From Rusavskia elegans (Eukaryota; Ascomycota; Lecanoromycetes; Teloschistales; Teloschistaceae), in assembly GCA_011316305.1 (NCBI GenBank), contig SAUG01000072.1, forward strand, positions 372,001 to 436,000: a stretch of 64,000 bases of DNA, read 5' to 3'. Below are positions 1-10,607 of this stretch, one piece after another. The notes beneath the pieces are model-generated. The model did no database searches. It was not told where the DNA came from and was given only the letters and a program-made list of their open reading frames with translations. The translations under genes were made by a program, and so were the position numbers. Numbering within the stretch: position 1 is the first letter of the stretch; each line of letters opens with the position of its first letter.

Positions 1-2
1 AC

Positions 3-290
3 ACATTGCTAGCTCATTCGGCTGAGGAATACAGCAGAGATTCGACCGTGGTCGTTAGCATTATTCAGGGGATGGAGCGGGGGATCGAGAAGACACAGCT
101 CGTTCAGGCGTACGCGGATTCTATCAAGACGATCTGGCTTGTCATGGCTGCTCTGAGTGGAGCGGTCTTCATCTCTACTCTATTTGTGAAAGGGTATTCT
201 CTGGATCAGAAGCTGGAGACCCTTCAGGGACTCAACGACGGGGATAGCGAGAAGGCGGAGGAAGGAATCGAACAAGCAGCCGTTACTTAA
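3..290 (+). CDS. MFS drug-efflux transporter, C-terminal end (partial)
   Basis: This is the last part of an open frame that enters from beyond the left edge, so the start is not in the window. It holds one hydrophobic segment (IWLVMAALSGAVFISTLFV, roughly residues 42-61 of the visible part). That is followed by the stretch SLDQKLETLQG and an acidic tail. A YADS.KTIW..MAALSG segment followed by a basic/SLDQ tail is typical of the last membrane helix and cytosolic tail of fungal DHA-type major facilitator proton antiporters, which export drugs or secondary metabolites at the plasma membrane. The substrate cannot be told from this fragment. The next gene on the same strand, about 1.8 kb away, is a Zn2Cys6 regulator, a common neighbour of such exporters. 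Confidence 0.75.
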   Translation, partial: TLLAHSAEEYSRDSTVVVSIIQGMERGIEKTQLVQAYADSIKTIWLVMAALSGAVFISTLFVKGYSLDQKLETLQGLNDGDSEKAEEGIEQAAVT

Positions 291-2080
291 GATGCAGAGT
301 TTGCATAATCGATGGCCGGTGTAGATGCTATGGAGCATGTGATACTGAGACTGAGAGTCTTGATACACCAATGTGTAATGGGAGTCTATGCACAAAGTTC
401 CAGAAGCTGACTTTTTTGGATGGTTCTTTGTTTGAGGCTCTTCAAGAAGAAGGACGCGCTCCGTTTCGATTCCATTCGGGAGGATGGGCCGGTATGTGTG
501 CCTGTGGGTCCCACTTACCTTAGTTCTACTTGCATGGCAAATTAATGCGTCGGACACGGAACCCAGGCAGAATATTGCGACAGTTCTCAGACCTCATACA
601 CCGTCATCCAATCTTACAAATAGTAAAACATCTCGCGCTGTTTATCCTCTGACTAAGATGACTGCGAACTGTATGGAGTGCACGTGACCCGTAACTTCCT
701 TGCGCATCTGCTTTTGGATCCCGTCACAATGCCGGTGACGTTGAGAGAACCGTTGTGGTAATGATAAGACAACCCCTTGGCAGATCGGCGAGGCTAAAAA
801 GTGACAGCTCCCAACTAGGACAAAGGTAAGGTAACGGCTGGGACTCTGGCGCCAAGACCAAGGTAAGAGCTCAGAGTCAGAGCTGGTTAAGCTGAGACGA
901 GCTAGCTGCATAGAGTATGTTGTACGTGAGTGGCTCGCGGTGAGCAGAACAACCCGGACACTATCCGTAAGCATATAGTCTCATGCATTAGGTTGGCAGG
1001 GCATCCGATTTAGCTGGCAGTCGTTGTTTCGAGTGCCCAATCCGGCATTCGATCTGGCTGGCAGTCGTGGTTTCGAGTGCCCAATCGAAGTGTCCGAACG
1101 ATTCTGCTCGCCGCGAGCGTTACTACGTGCCCGTCGCCATCTCGGACCGAGATGGCCTTCGCAAGCTTGCTTACCTTACTCAAGCCACTCTCGGTTCTCT
1201 GATATCATATGGTTGATTACCTTAACGTGCCACCATTCATTGACCTACTGGTCGGTGCAATCGAGGCCCAAGATGGCCTCATGAAGCCTGATCGAATCCG
1301 GCAGGGTGAGACACACTGTCTTTTGCTGACAGATATTCTAGGCGAACTGACCACAATATAAGCGGTGTGCGGAGTTTCACGCACATTGGGCGCTGGTCTC
1401 GCTGTCACCGCTGCTCACAGCCACTCACAGAGCATCCGTAAGAGCAGCTCCAGTGCGGCGGTCAAACTAGCTAGCGGATGAAAACGCGTACACAGAGGCC
1501 TACAATACTTGGTGGAAGACCTTACCGACTGCAGATCACGAAAGCATCTCGCAACAATATGTCTCCGGCCCGTTACTCTGACCTCAGCGCAGCTGATGCG
1601 TCCATGGTTCGTTCGATACTGTCAGCCTCGTTGGTGCCAGTAAATTTGTTTCCATCCACACAGCCACCCCAAATACCCTGCCTGTGCTTTCACCACAGGA
1701 GCACGTTTCGTGACGGAGCGCTGGGTATGTGAGGCTCCGGTCCCAAACCTGTGGTTAAATACGGTCGCTGCAATATTCTCAGAGAACCCTTGGATGCTGG
1801 AAAGGTTGTTTGGCATGCCAATGTTGTATTCACTTGGCCCTGCATAACCGCATCTTTTGAAGGAACAGCCAAATCATACATGCGGTCTTTACAATGGTTC
1901 ACAAGCTTTCTAGATCTTCGGTGAATATTCAGTCTTGGTAATCTGCTCGGCAGTATGAACTGATATTTCCCTCGCCCGGCTCAGCAGCGACCAGGGACTA
2001 CTTCTTCAATCCTGGACGAATGACGGATACTTCATTACCGTAGTCTTGTTTAACTCTAACACCGACGCAGCCTGTCAACC
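291..2080. other. Intergenic region with decayed coding traces
   Basis: No intact gene is visible in this 1.8 kb. It contains a 44-bp tandem duplication (1001-1088). At about 1135-1360 lies a stretch that reads like protein in two plus-strand frames: DRDGLRKLAYLTQATLGSL, then after a frame change MVDYLNVPPFIDLLVGAIE and QGETHCLLLTDILGEL, ended by TAA. This looks like a frameshifted gene remnant of unknown family. Confidence 0.4.
1001..1088. repeat. 44-bp tandem duplication
   Basis: Two adjacent imperfect copies (1001-1044 and 1045-1088) share the core GGCAGTCGTNGTTTCGAGTG and differ at only a few bases. It lies in non-coding DNA just before the decayed coding trace. Confidence 0.8.
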
Positions 2081-4707
2081 ATGCCCTTGGGAAAGCGAAA
2101 TCGGGCGTTACACGAAGAGGTACGGGAATCCCGATCCATTGAAACTATCCTTGGATGCGAGCCCGCCGAACTAAACTCCGCACAGATGGCGAGCGAGACG
2201 ACTGGCAAAGAATATCCCGGTGAGTGGACCCACCCAACTACAGTATACTCTGGAGAAGGACAGGGTTAATGCCTACGGGTAGTGTGTAACCAATGCCGGA
2301 CGAAGAAGATACGTTGTGGGAGAGAGAAGCCGAATTGTTCCAATTGTACGCGCGTCGGGCAGAGATGTGAATGGTCTGGCCAAGGGAAGAAGCCAAATCA
2401 AACAACCTTACTGTAAGCAGACCCCCAACAATCTGTTCCATATGGAAAGGAGTTTTCCGCTCACATGTAAATAGTAGCCATAGCATCGTCGGGTTGAGCA
2501 GCCGTCTCGAGCACCTCGAAGTAAGTCTGACGCGTTTCTTCTGCGGATTAAGCTGAAATCCCCTCTTAAGACCTCGTTGTCGGATATACAAAGGTCTCTC
2601 ATGAGGCTCGAGCTAGAGGCCGTAAGAAACCCAGACTCCTCTAAAGGCTCGCAATCCAGTCCTACTTGGTCCTTCGAAGGAAACACCCCGCCTGCTCCTC
2701 AAGCGACCATAGCGAAATTTAGGAAGCCTGTAGGCCATTTCCTTCCCATCCATAACGGAACCAGTGGTCGAAGGTACTTTGGTCCCACCTGTCTGGAGTC
2801 TTTGATGCACGACATGAACACGCGAATCATTCAGCCCCTTCAAGACTCCAGACCTGAGATTGAGACGATGGGTGCAGCCGTCCTATCAGCCCATCACAAG
2901 ATTGAATCTCTTCTGGGCCGAGATGACGAGCTAATTCAGAACGGGTCTGTGCCAACAAGCCCTCCCTACTCTGTTCTGGAGGCCATGATTGAGACATATT
3001 TTGCCGCTATCAACCCCTACTTCCCCATCTGGACCAGGGGACACTTCGTCCAACTTGCAATAGCCTCGCAACGTTTCGAGGGTCCTGACCAAGACCTCGC
3101 ATTCATCACATGTTCGAATAATCTTATACTCATGACCTTAGCAGCAAATTCTCTGCGTTCCCGGTCAGCTCAGCAAGCGCAAACAACGCACAAATCACAG
3201 TCCTCATCAGTCGACTTCGATCTAACCAGAACCTTCCTCACCAATGCGAAGCGAGCCATCCAGAACGTAGAACTTCTGCTCTCACCCCGTTTGATTAACG
3301 TACAGGCACTCCTATCCCTGGTAAGCCACCAGCCCCACGAGTGAACTCGTCTTCGGACAATCAGCTAACATCACTAAGTGCATAGTAGCACAGGAACACC
3401 TGTCATCTCGGCTGTTTGGGATGCTGTTTGGTCTTGCTGCTCAATGCGCTAATTCTATCGGTCTACACCAGTGGGATCACGCTCAAAATCAAACCAGCGA
3501 GGACGAGATCCAGGAGCGGCAAAACGTATCTTATTGCCTGTATATCCTTGATAAGGCAGTCTGCTGGACAATTGGTACAAGCCCCAGCGTTTCAAGATTT
3601 GATGTACACATCACCTCCGACGCGATAAGAGATGGTAACAAGGCGGCCATCGACTTGGTAGCGAAAGCCAAGCTCGCCGAAATTGAGGAAACCATCTATG
3701 CAACCATCTATTCATACAAGGCCAAAGCCAAGACCGAAGAGCAAGCGCAGTCCGCCATGTCGAAGATCAATCTCAAACTCCAGCAGTGGTTGACAGAGTC
3801 ACGAATCGACACCGTGGATGTGGAGCACACCGGCACCCAAGTCCCTCCCGCGAAGCTTGAGCTGTTAATCGCTTTCTTTTCGGTGCGACTATTACTTATC
3901 TCCCCCTTTCAAAACCATGAGCTCGAACGCGTAGAATGTGCACGAAAGTGCATCAGGCTGTTGCTGCGTCTTTGGCAGTCTACTCTCGAACTAGGGCAGT
4001 ATCTGGCGCTCTCTCAGTAAGCTTCAAGGACCCCCTAAAAGCTCTTGCGAAATGGAGCCACCGGAAGCAGAATTGACTTCTCGAACACTAGGCTCACTGC
4101 GTCTCATCCAGCGCTATACCTCAACGAACTTTTCGCGCATATTGTCAGTGGCCCGGCGGACGACTCGGATGTACAGTTACTTCAATCCTTCGTAGATATG
4201 CTTCAGACCCTCACCGATTCTAGAGAGGAGACCGCATATAACACACGTCTATTCGACTTTTCTCTCGTTCTCCTCAGCATCATTAACGCCATCCAATCAC
4301 AGGCGAAGAACCACCGAGGAAGACCGCAGACAAGTCTTAAAGGGCTGCAATCAGCAAAGCATACCACATCCTCCCAATGCAGCATGTCTACACTCCAGAG
4401 CCCCGGATCGGACACCTCTCTTCACCACAACAACGGCGGCGGCGACCACTGCAACCAGAATCAAACCTCTCTCTTCCAGGAAGTCCACCCGCCCAGTCCT
4501 TCGATTCTCACAAGCGAGCTATTTTTCCGGGGCATGGTCGATGATGACCCATTCACTCTCCTCGCGCCTGCAGACCTTGAATTCCCTCTCGCTGTATCCG
4601 ACAATAGCTCTTCCACCGACGAGCTGGTTGCTTTCATGGAAGGGCTGGAACGCGGAGGTCCGTTCGACGGGACTGGCTTCTTGTCTTACGCTGATGAGTC
4701 TCGCTAG
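2081..4707 (+). CDS. Zn2Cys6 fungal transcription factor
   Basis: Predicted exons are 2081-2219, 2283-2412, 2484-2520, 2571-3320, 3379-4016 and 4071-4707; reading phase is kept throughout and gives about 776 aa. Residues about 48-75 form a binuclear zinc cluster with spacing CX2CX6CX6CX2CX6C (CNQCRTKKIRCGREKPNC, then SNCTRVGQRC). A short coiled linker follows (LSSRLEHLE). The middle part carries the fungal-specific regulatory domain, including EHLSSRLFGMLFGLAAQC and SIGLHQW. The C-terminus is rich in Ser, His and acidic residues and could activate transcription. Such proteins are nuclear and bind CGG-type half sites. Its targets are unknown; the upstream exporter is an obvious candidate. The fourth exon could start at 2553 instead of 2571, since both keep phase. 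Confidence 0.88.
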
Positions 4708-5575
4708 CCGTTCGAGGAACAATGGGGTTGCGAGACTCTGGATCTTGTCGGAAGTATGTCTTCGCAGGGAGGAATGGAGTCTTGTTGATTGTCGTGGAAT
4801 ACAGGGCAATGTCGATCAGGGTTCAAGAGGGGTGTGCTAAGGCTGTCTTGACAAATCGACATGTGAGCGTATGGGTCTTCCTGGCGACCAGACCAGCGTT
4901 TGATCGGGGGGCTGAGTAGAACCTGGGCAGAAAGGGGGCGCGGTCCCCTTTTCGTACTGGAACTGATTGGAATTTCTGCTACGGATGGCTGGCTCTTCTT
5001 GATGCTACATTCGTTGGCGCCATTTGCGGGTCATCATGTGTATTTGTGCTTGATCAGATACTCCAGCTACGATCCCCACTGGCCCTTAGGCGTTTCTGGA
5101 ATGCATGCGGAAATAATTCACCCAGCTGTTCCTCTGATCGACCAAGCTAGGTAGCTTGACCACGACAGGGAACTTCAATCACCCTTCTTCAAGAGTCGAA
5201 GCGTTGTCTTGGAGCCTGCCGGCTTCGAACCCATCCTCATACGACCAGACCACGTACCTGGAGAAAAGACTCGAACTCTATTGAATTATCGCTGAATATC
5301 TTGGGCGATGTATCGTCAGAGACACTAATGCATTTGGATGGTTCTTTAAGCTCTGGTACAAGTATTGGCCCGCTTGTTATAAAGTCATGGCGACGGCCCT
5401 TCGGCGCGAAAAGTTCGAAGGGTAGACCAGTGCGACCTACTCGGCGACGTCGGCTGGGCGTGACACTGCGAACCACCTGTCGGACGAGGAGGTTCGTATC
5501 TGAACAGTCATGCTGTTGGTCAAAAGCTCCACCATTCAATGGTCCTTGTGCAGAGCCGCGGTGGAGAAATGGTCG
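4708..5575. other. Intergenic region
   Basis: This stretch lies between the convergent ends of the Zn2Cys6 gene and the disrupted minus-strand gene. Open frames here are short, overlap on both strands and have no recognisable motif. I see nothing else in it. Confidence 0.5.
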
Positions 5576-6619
5576 CTACTGTCCACGGCCAGATTGCGGG
5601 CCCCTCGGACGACTGTCAGTGCTTCGGCCTCGACGGCCACCTCGGAAACGACCACCTGGGGGCTCAAACGAAGGGGCATCCGGTCGCAATACGGATTGTG
5701 CCACACGGTCAGGGTTTTCTGCAGCCCAGATCCTCGAATCCTACTTCCTTGTTAGCTATCCGTTACATACATCCAATGGTTGGCAAGAAAGCATTCGACA
5801 CCCCGATTGACGGTCATGATGAGTCCCCTGACTTGGCATGGCAAGTGAAAACATTTCATGGTGTACGTACCCTCTCGGCCTCTTAAATCCTCCGACGGTT
5901 GCGGTCTATCGCTCTTTGGCGCCTTGAGCGCCGGTCCCGCCTCCACTCCTCTCCCGGAACAAATTCTCCGTGAATGGCCGTTAGCGGATTGAACGCAAAG
6001 TCTTGAGGTTGCTGCGTCGTTCCGGTTTGTAGGATACTTCCGGCTATGGGTGGTCCCATTACCACGCCTGGAGGACCCCCGAAGACATCATTTACCTCGT
6101 GACTGATGCCCAGTAGATGTGCCTGTAGGTGTTGCAAATGCTGCTCGTGTTGGTCACTGCTCTCAGTATACTGGTGCTGGGCAGTGCCTGGATATCCACA
6201 TAAGGGGCATGGCCATGGTGGCACTCCAAGATTCTGAATAAAGAATACATGGTCTGTACAGAAGTCCACTCATTAGCAATGTTTTCATTTCTGTTTCCTG
6301 TTGCGATCTCGCTCAGGATTTCTTATGTCAAGCTCGAAGCCCACCGGGCCGGCTCTTCTGTGCATACTAGGGGTTGACAATCGGTCTCGCTCCCATCTCT
6401 TGATCGACCTCTCTCGAGAGCACGCAAGAGACATTTGAACCAGAAAAGGCACGTTACACTTCGAAAGAGAGAAGAGAACAGAGAAGCATTCTTTCAACGT
6501 GACGGCCCGAAATTGACTTACTTTGCGGTGGGGCTTCGTGGCCATCATCCCAGAGACAAAGGCGGCGGTCCACCTGGTGGTGGCCGCATGCCCATGAGAA
6601 ACTGTAAGTGTGACACATT
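5576..6619 (-). pseudogene. Cys/His-rich protein with RGG tail, apparently disrupted
   Basis: The minus strand shows clear coding pieces that do not join cleanly. The start at 6619 reads MCHTYSFSWACGHHQVDRR and ends at a good GTAAGT donor. A pyrimidine-rich acceptor (TTTCGAAG) follows, but joining at it gives an immediate TAA. A second piece has CNVPFLVQMSLACSRER. The third (about 6234-5886) has PWPCPLCGYPG, a Gln/His-rich helix and an Arg-rich end, with TAA at 5885-5883. Thirteen bases further on is a GTACGT donor. The next acceptor (AAGTAG, branch CTAAC) opens, in the same phase, a tail reading ENPDRVAQSVLRPDAPSFEP and then GGRFRGGRRGRS, ending at 5576. So there is probably one frameshift or nonsense change near exon 2 and one stop before the last intron. 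Function is unknown; an RNA-binding role would be a guess from the RGG tail. Confidence 0.45.
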
Positions 6620-8098
6620 CGTGTCTCAGGCTTCGAGGTTTCTGGGACCAATCGATGCGTTGCAGTCCCGAGGCACTGGTCGCAGGGAGTATCGGGAATT
6701 CAGCTGTAACTCTGGCACAGCTGTTTCTTCTGGAGAATGTAGCTCCTGCAACTGGATGGAGACCCAGCTAGCTGGTCGAGAAAGGTGGTAATGAAGAAGG
6801 TCTGTGTCCAACAAGATTGATCCCAGCATGCGGATACTCTACGTGCAACCTCGGAGTTGTGTAGCAGGATGAGATACCGTGGGACGTGTGATACTGGGAG
6901 AGGAAGAGAAACTGTGGAAAAGACGATGCAAAGAAACAAAGAGATTGGGAAATAGTCAGTGAACGTTCGTGAAATTAAGGGATAACCAACTATTCACTCC
7001 ACAATCAAGGAAGATTACCTTCTATCGACCTCGGTACGAGCACCGAGAAGAGGAGACAACAATGATGAAGATAAGAGTGAAGATTTCGATGAAGAGGAAA
7101 TTGGAAATGAATCTGGGATATTGGAGATGAATTGATCGCCCTCGGGTATATCAAGGTGAGGTATATACGGTGAAAGTACCTCTTCAAATCTCCTCTCGGT
7201 TCAAACGTCGAAAATCGAGCATATTCGCAATGCCCAGCAACTCGTACCTTCAACCTTCCATCACTGAAATGGCACGAGTAATGTATCGTCGAATACCCCA
7301 AGTTCCTGGAGATCAGAACTCAACAGAGTTGGAAAATATAATTACAACATGATTCCCTTTCTTTGCCTTCCATTCAATACAGCATGATATCCCCGTCAAT
7401 CTTTCGTGTATAGTAGGTATCTTGAAGTTTTTCTTCACCTCGTCTCACTGATCCTCTTCCCAATTTGCAATGTGCGAAGGTCCCATCACGCTGGGTGGTT
7501 GTTAGCTATCAGGCCATCATGATTCGCTCTGCGCACCACAACAAGTGTTTCATTGTATGCACGTTTCCCTGTTTTCCCATTCACAGAGTCCATCCCGTGA
7601 ATCCGCTCCCACGATGATAATAATTCCATCAATGGCATTTCGGAACGAGGCTTATCTCGTCGCGTGGTCTGCGAGTGCGAGTGTTAGACGCGATCTCAAA
7701 GGCAAGTTGATATTTGCGTAGCTCCCATCCGATGCCCGTTCCGCTTGATTATTTCTGATCCATGGTCATCGTTCCAATTTCTATATGACGAAACACTGTT
7801 GCTACTAGCTCCTGCGCGACGGTAAGGGACTGAATTAATTAGAGATTGTCCCTCCTTGGGTGGTAACAGGTGATAAATAGTGACAGCAGATCGAATTGGC
7901 AAGCCGATGGAGGGGGAAATCCTATCCGATACGTATACGGTTCGTGGGTTTCTGATGTCTATATCTGAAGGTCTCCCCAGATTGCCTACCAATATTCGCT
8001 ATTGACGAATCATATAGGGTGCCTGCCACCTAAAAACCGTCGTGAATAAGTTGAGGTTGAATAATAAAGTAAGTGAGGCCACCATACGGTAATCGCCC
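6620..8098. other. Intergenic region
   Basis: About 1.5 kb with only short, motif-free frames on both strands. I find no supported gene here. Confidence 0.5.
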
Positions 8099-8324
8099 CG
8101 TCAGAACAAGAATAGATTGCAATGTGACAGTGGGCACAGCAACCCACACATCTGGCGCTCATAATGTACATCCAAGTCACTACAAGTCTACTGTACTATT
8201 GAACGTGACGTTACGGGTTAACGGAGCAGCTGAACGGCAATATCAGTGCAATCGTTAGGACAATATCCCTTATCGAGGTACCGGCTGTTATAACCCCTTA
8301 TTGCAATCTATTCTTGTTCTGACG
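8099..8324. mobile_element. MITE-like element with 25-bp perfect terminal inverted repeats
   Basis: The first 25 bases (8099-8123, beginning CGTCAGAACAAG) are the exact reverse complement of the last 25 (8300-8324, ending CTTGTTCTGACG). The 176 bp between them hold no open frame of note. Both flanks carry ATCGCC close to the ends (8092-8097 and 8327-8332), which may be the trace of an imperfect 8-bp target duplication as made by hAT-type transposases. Short length, perfect inverted ends and no transposase fit a non-autonomous DNA element. The superfamily is inferred only from the possible duplication length. Confidence 0.7.
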
Positions 8325-9789
8325 AGATCGCCATGGCAATTTAGCGCAATATTTTGGATTGGTAGGCTTTGCTTAAAAAACACTAGCGCCAATTTGGCTT
8401 TCATCTGAGCCTTCAATGGACTGCCCAACCCTGACGTCGGCCTTGATGTCTGCACAACCAGTTATAACGACTGATCCTATACTGAGAAAGTATTATGCGG
8501 AAGACGCCAACTTCGGTCAGTTATGATCTCTGTCTCTCAGTCAGAAGTTAGGACCGTGTCCGGTACTGCAGCCGCCATGCGTTAGCGAGGACAAATCGCG
8601 CAAACCTAGATGAGACGACTGTTGTCGACCTGGGGACAATAAATCTGAAGGCACCATCAAGGACACGACATCGTCTGCCAACGACAATGACTTCCAAGTG
8701 GAACCTCCCCGATCTCCGGTCCAACGCCCGATCGACCGTTGCCTTCCCTGAATGTGGCGACCTTCCGATCAAGTCGTTCAGTACGATCACACCAATCAAC
8801 AATCAAGCCAACAACCTATCGTATCATCCACGACTCTTAAGGCTCCCGGCTGCCACGCAAGGTCCTTACCGACAGTTCCCGCGCCTCTACAAACATACCT
8901 GCTAGCCAATGGACGCAAGTCCACCAGAGAACCGTCAAAGTCGCCGATGATGCCCTATCTACAAAGGAACCCGCTTCCAACCATTTCCAAACCCCACCAT
9001 CACCTCGAACCCAACTGTTTCGTCTTGATTCGTACTCATTGACCCTTCATCCTTCTCCAATGGGAAGCGTGGGTAGAAACGCAAAGGCATTGGTGGAAGG
9101 TGTTTCTATCATCAAGCAAGAGGAGAATAAGAGGAAGAAAGCCCGAGGGGTCCACGGTCCCACAGGGGTTTTCTCATACTCCGACCACAACGGCCTCACG
9201 AAGTCATTCATTTTCTTTAGGTATCCCGCCAGACCACCTATAGTCAAGAAGGTGGTTCTGTTATCAATCCAGCAAAGATGTCGAGCCGCAGGCGCTGGAT
9301 CGAAAATGGCGTGGTGGAGTCAGACTAGCTGGCTCCGGAAGTATTCAGGCAGGGCACCTTGGTTATCGCGCCGCCCTTCACGCCACAACAAATCTCCGCT
9401 TTTAATCTCTGTCCTATCGCCAAAGGGAAGCCCTTGAAGCTTTCTACAAACAGACCTTTTGAGCGAGGAACAATGGGGGGTCAAGGATCTGGGGACCCTT
9501 GGGTGTTGATTGAAGGGATGATAATTGCTGGGGAACTCGAACAGCGAAATTCTGGCTATGCTTCTGCCGGTGACAGGGTGAGGGCTGATCCATGCGACAT
9601 GATGCCAAATTATCTCTACGACGGTCAGTATAGTGGCAGCTCGATAGCTTTGCTTGTAGAATGTCGGCATCTTTATCTTCCTTCTCTGGAGCTCGGCTTC
9701 AGCAAATAGCTCTTGTACTGCTACGGCCCGAGCCTTCCGTCTCGTCTCTTAGTCGTTGCCGTCTCTTAATCGGAGCGGTCAGCTCCGGG
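8325..9789. other. Intergenic region
   Basis: Several overlapping frames of about 60-130 codons occur, but none has a recognisable motif or matching splice signals. I see no supported gene. Confidence 0.45.
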
Positions 9790-10146
9790 TTACATACCGC
9801 GGTCCTTTACACACTCCAAGAATTCATGTTCCCACTCCAGCTCGGTTCTCCTCAGCGCAGCTAATCTGGACTGCATGGCCTTGATATCTTCCTCGGCCTC
9901 TAGTCTTTGCCTATGAGTCCGTTTTAGCCCCTTTAGGAGCCGTTCCGACTCGGCCTTCTTCTCCTCGGGGGTGTTGTACTTCCGCTTCCCTGGCCGTTCG
10001 AACTCCGAAGAATCATCTAGCACCCGCTTTGCAGATATACGACGGTGTGCAACATTGACAGGCCGAGACGACGCCTCGGGTGCTCTAGGGTTGGCAGGCC
10101 GAGCTTGAGCCTCAGGACGCCTAGGCAACTTATCAGCCTGTAACAT
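9790..10146 (-). CDS. Small charged coiled-coil protein, hypothetical
   Basis: A single uninterrupted frame of 118 codons starts with ATG at 10146. The first half is rich in Arg, Pro and Ala with basic patches (SAKRVLDDSSEFERPGKRK). The second half is strongly charged and helical (EEKKAESERLLKGLK, then EEDIKAMQSRLAALRR), a likely coiled coil. No family is recognised. It is divergent from the helicase gene, with about 460 bp between the two start codons. It could be a short nuclear protein, a fragment of a longer gene, or the remnant of a mobile-element protein. Confidence 0.45.
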   Translation of the reverse strand: MLQADKLPRRPEAQARPANPRAPEASSRPVNVAHRRISAKRVLDDSSEFERPGKRKYNTPEEKKAESERLLKGLKRTHRQRLEAEEDIKAMQSRLAALRRTELEWEHEFLECVKDRGM

Positions 10147-10451
10147 GTGGGCATTTTCGAAGACTTAAGCTTTTGGATGCAGGCGCCATGCGGTACCTTC
10201 ATAGGGGTGGATCATCTCCAGCGAAGCGGCAGCACTTGATGCTGCAATTTTATATGTCTAAGCACAGAAGAAAAGAAAGAAGAAGGAAGACTCGAATGAA
10301 TATCAGTGTTGAGCGCTTGTTTGACGCGCTAAGGTAGCCGAGCTGTTCACACAAGGGTGAGGTGAGGTTGATGACCTTTTCTTTTTCCTTCTCCTTCTTC
10401 AACCGTTCGACCTAAGTACTACCTACTACGGTAGATTCGATAGCTCACGGT

Positions 10452-10606
10452 TATATAAGACTTCTCGCTTCGGTGTTTCGTCTATTATCACTATATAAGA
10501 CTTCTCGCTCTGGTGTCTCGTCTGTCATCACTCTCCAAGACTTCACGCTCCGGTGTTTCGTCTGTCATCTCGCTAAGACTTCTTGCTCCGGCGTCCCGTC
10601 TGTCAC
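10452..10606. repeat. About four tandem copies of a 38-40 bp unit abutting a start codon
   Basis: Units begin near 10452, 10492, 10532 and 10570. Each contains AAGACTTC, then GCTC or GCTT, GGTGTTTCGTCTGTCAT and minor changes. The first two units carry TATATAAG, a TATA-like box; the later two have lost it. The array ends one base before the helicase ATG, so it must make up the core promoter or 5' leader. A pyrimidine-rich tract (10378-10400) lies just upstream. Confidence 0.85.
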
Positions 10607-10607
10607 T

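Noticed and set aside
5301..5886. Plus-strand frames of 81-169 codons
   Set aside because: Opposite to the RGG-rich minus-strand exon; no motif of their own.
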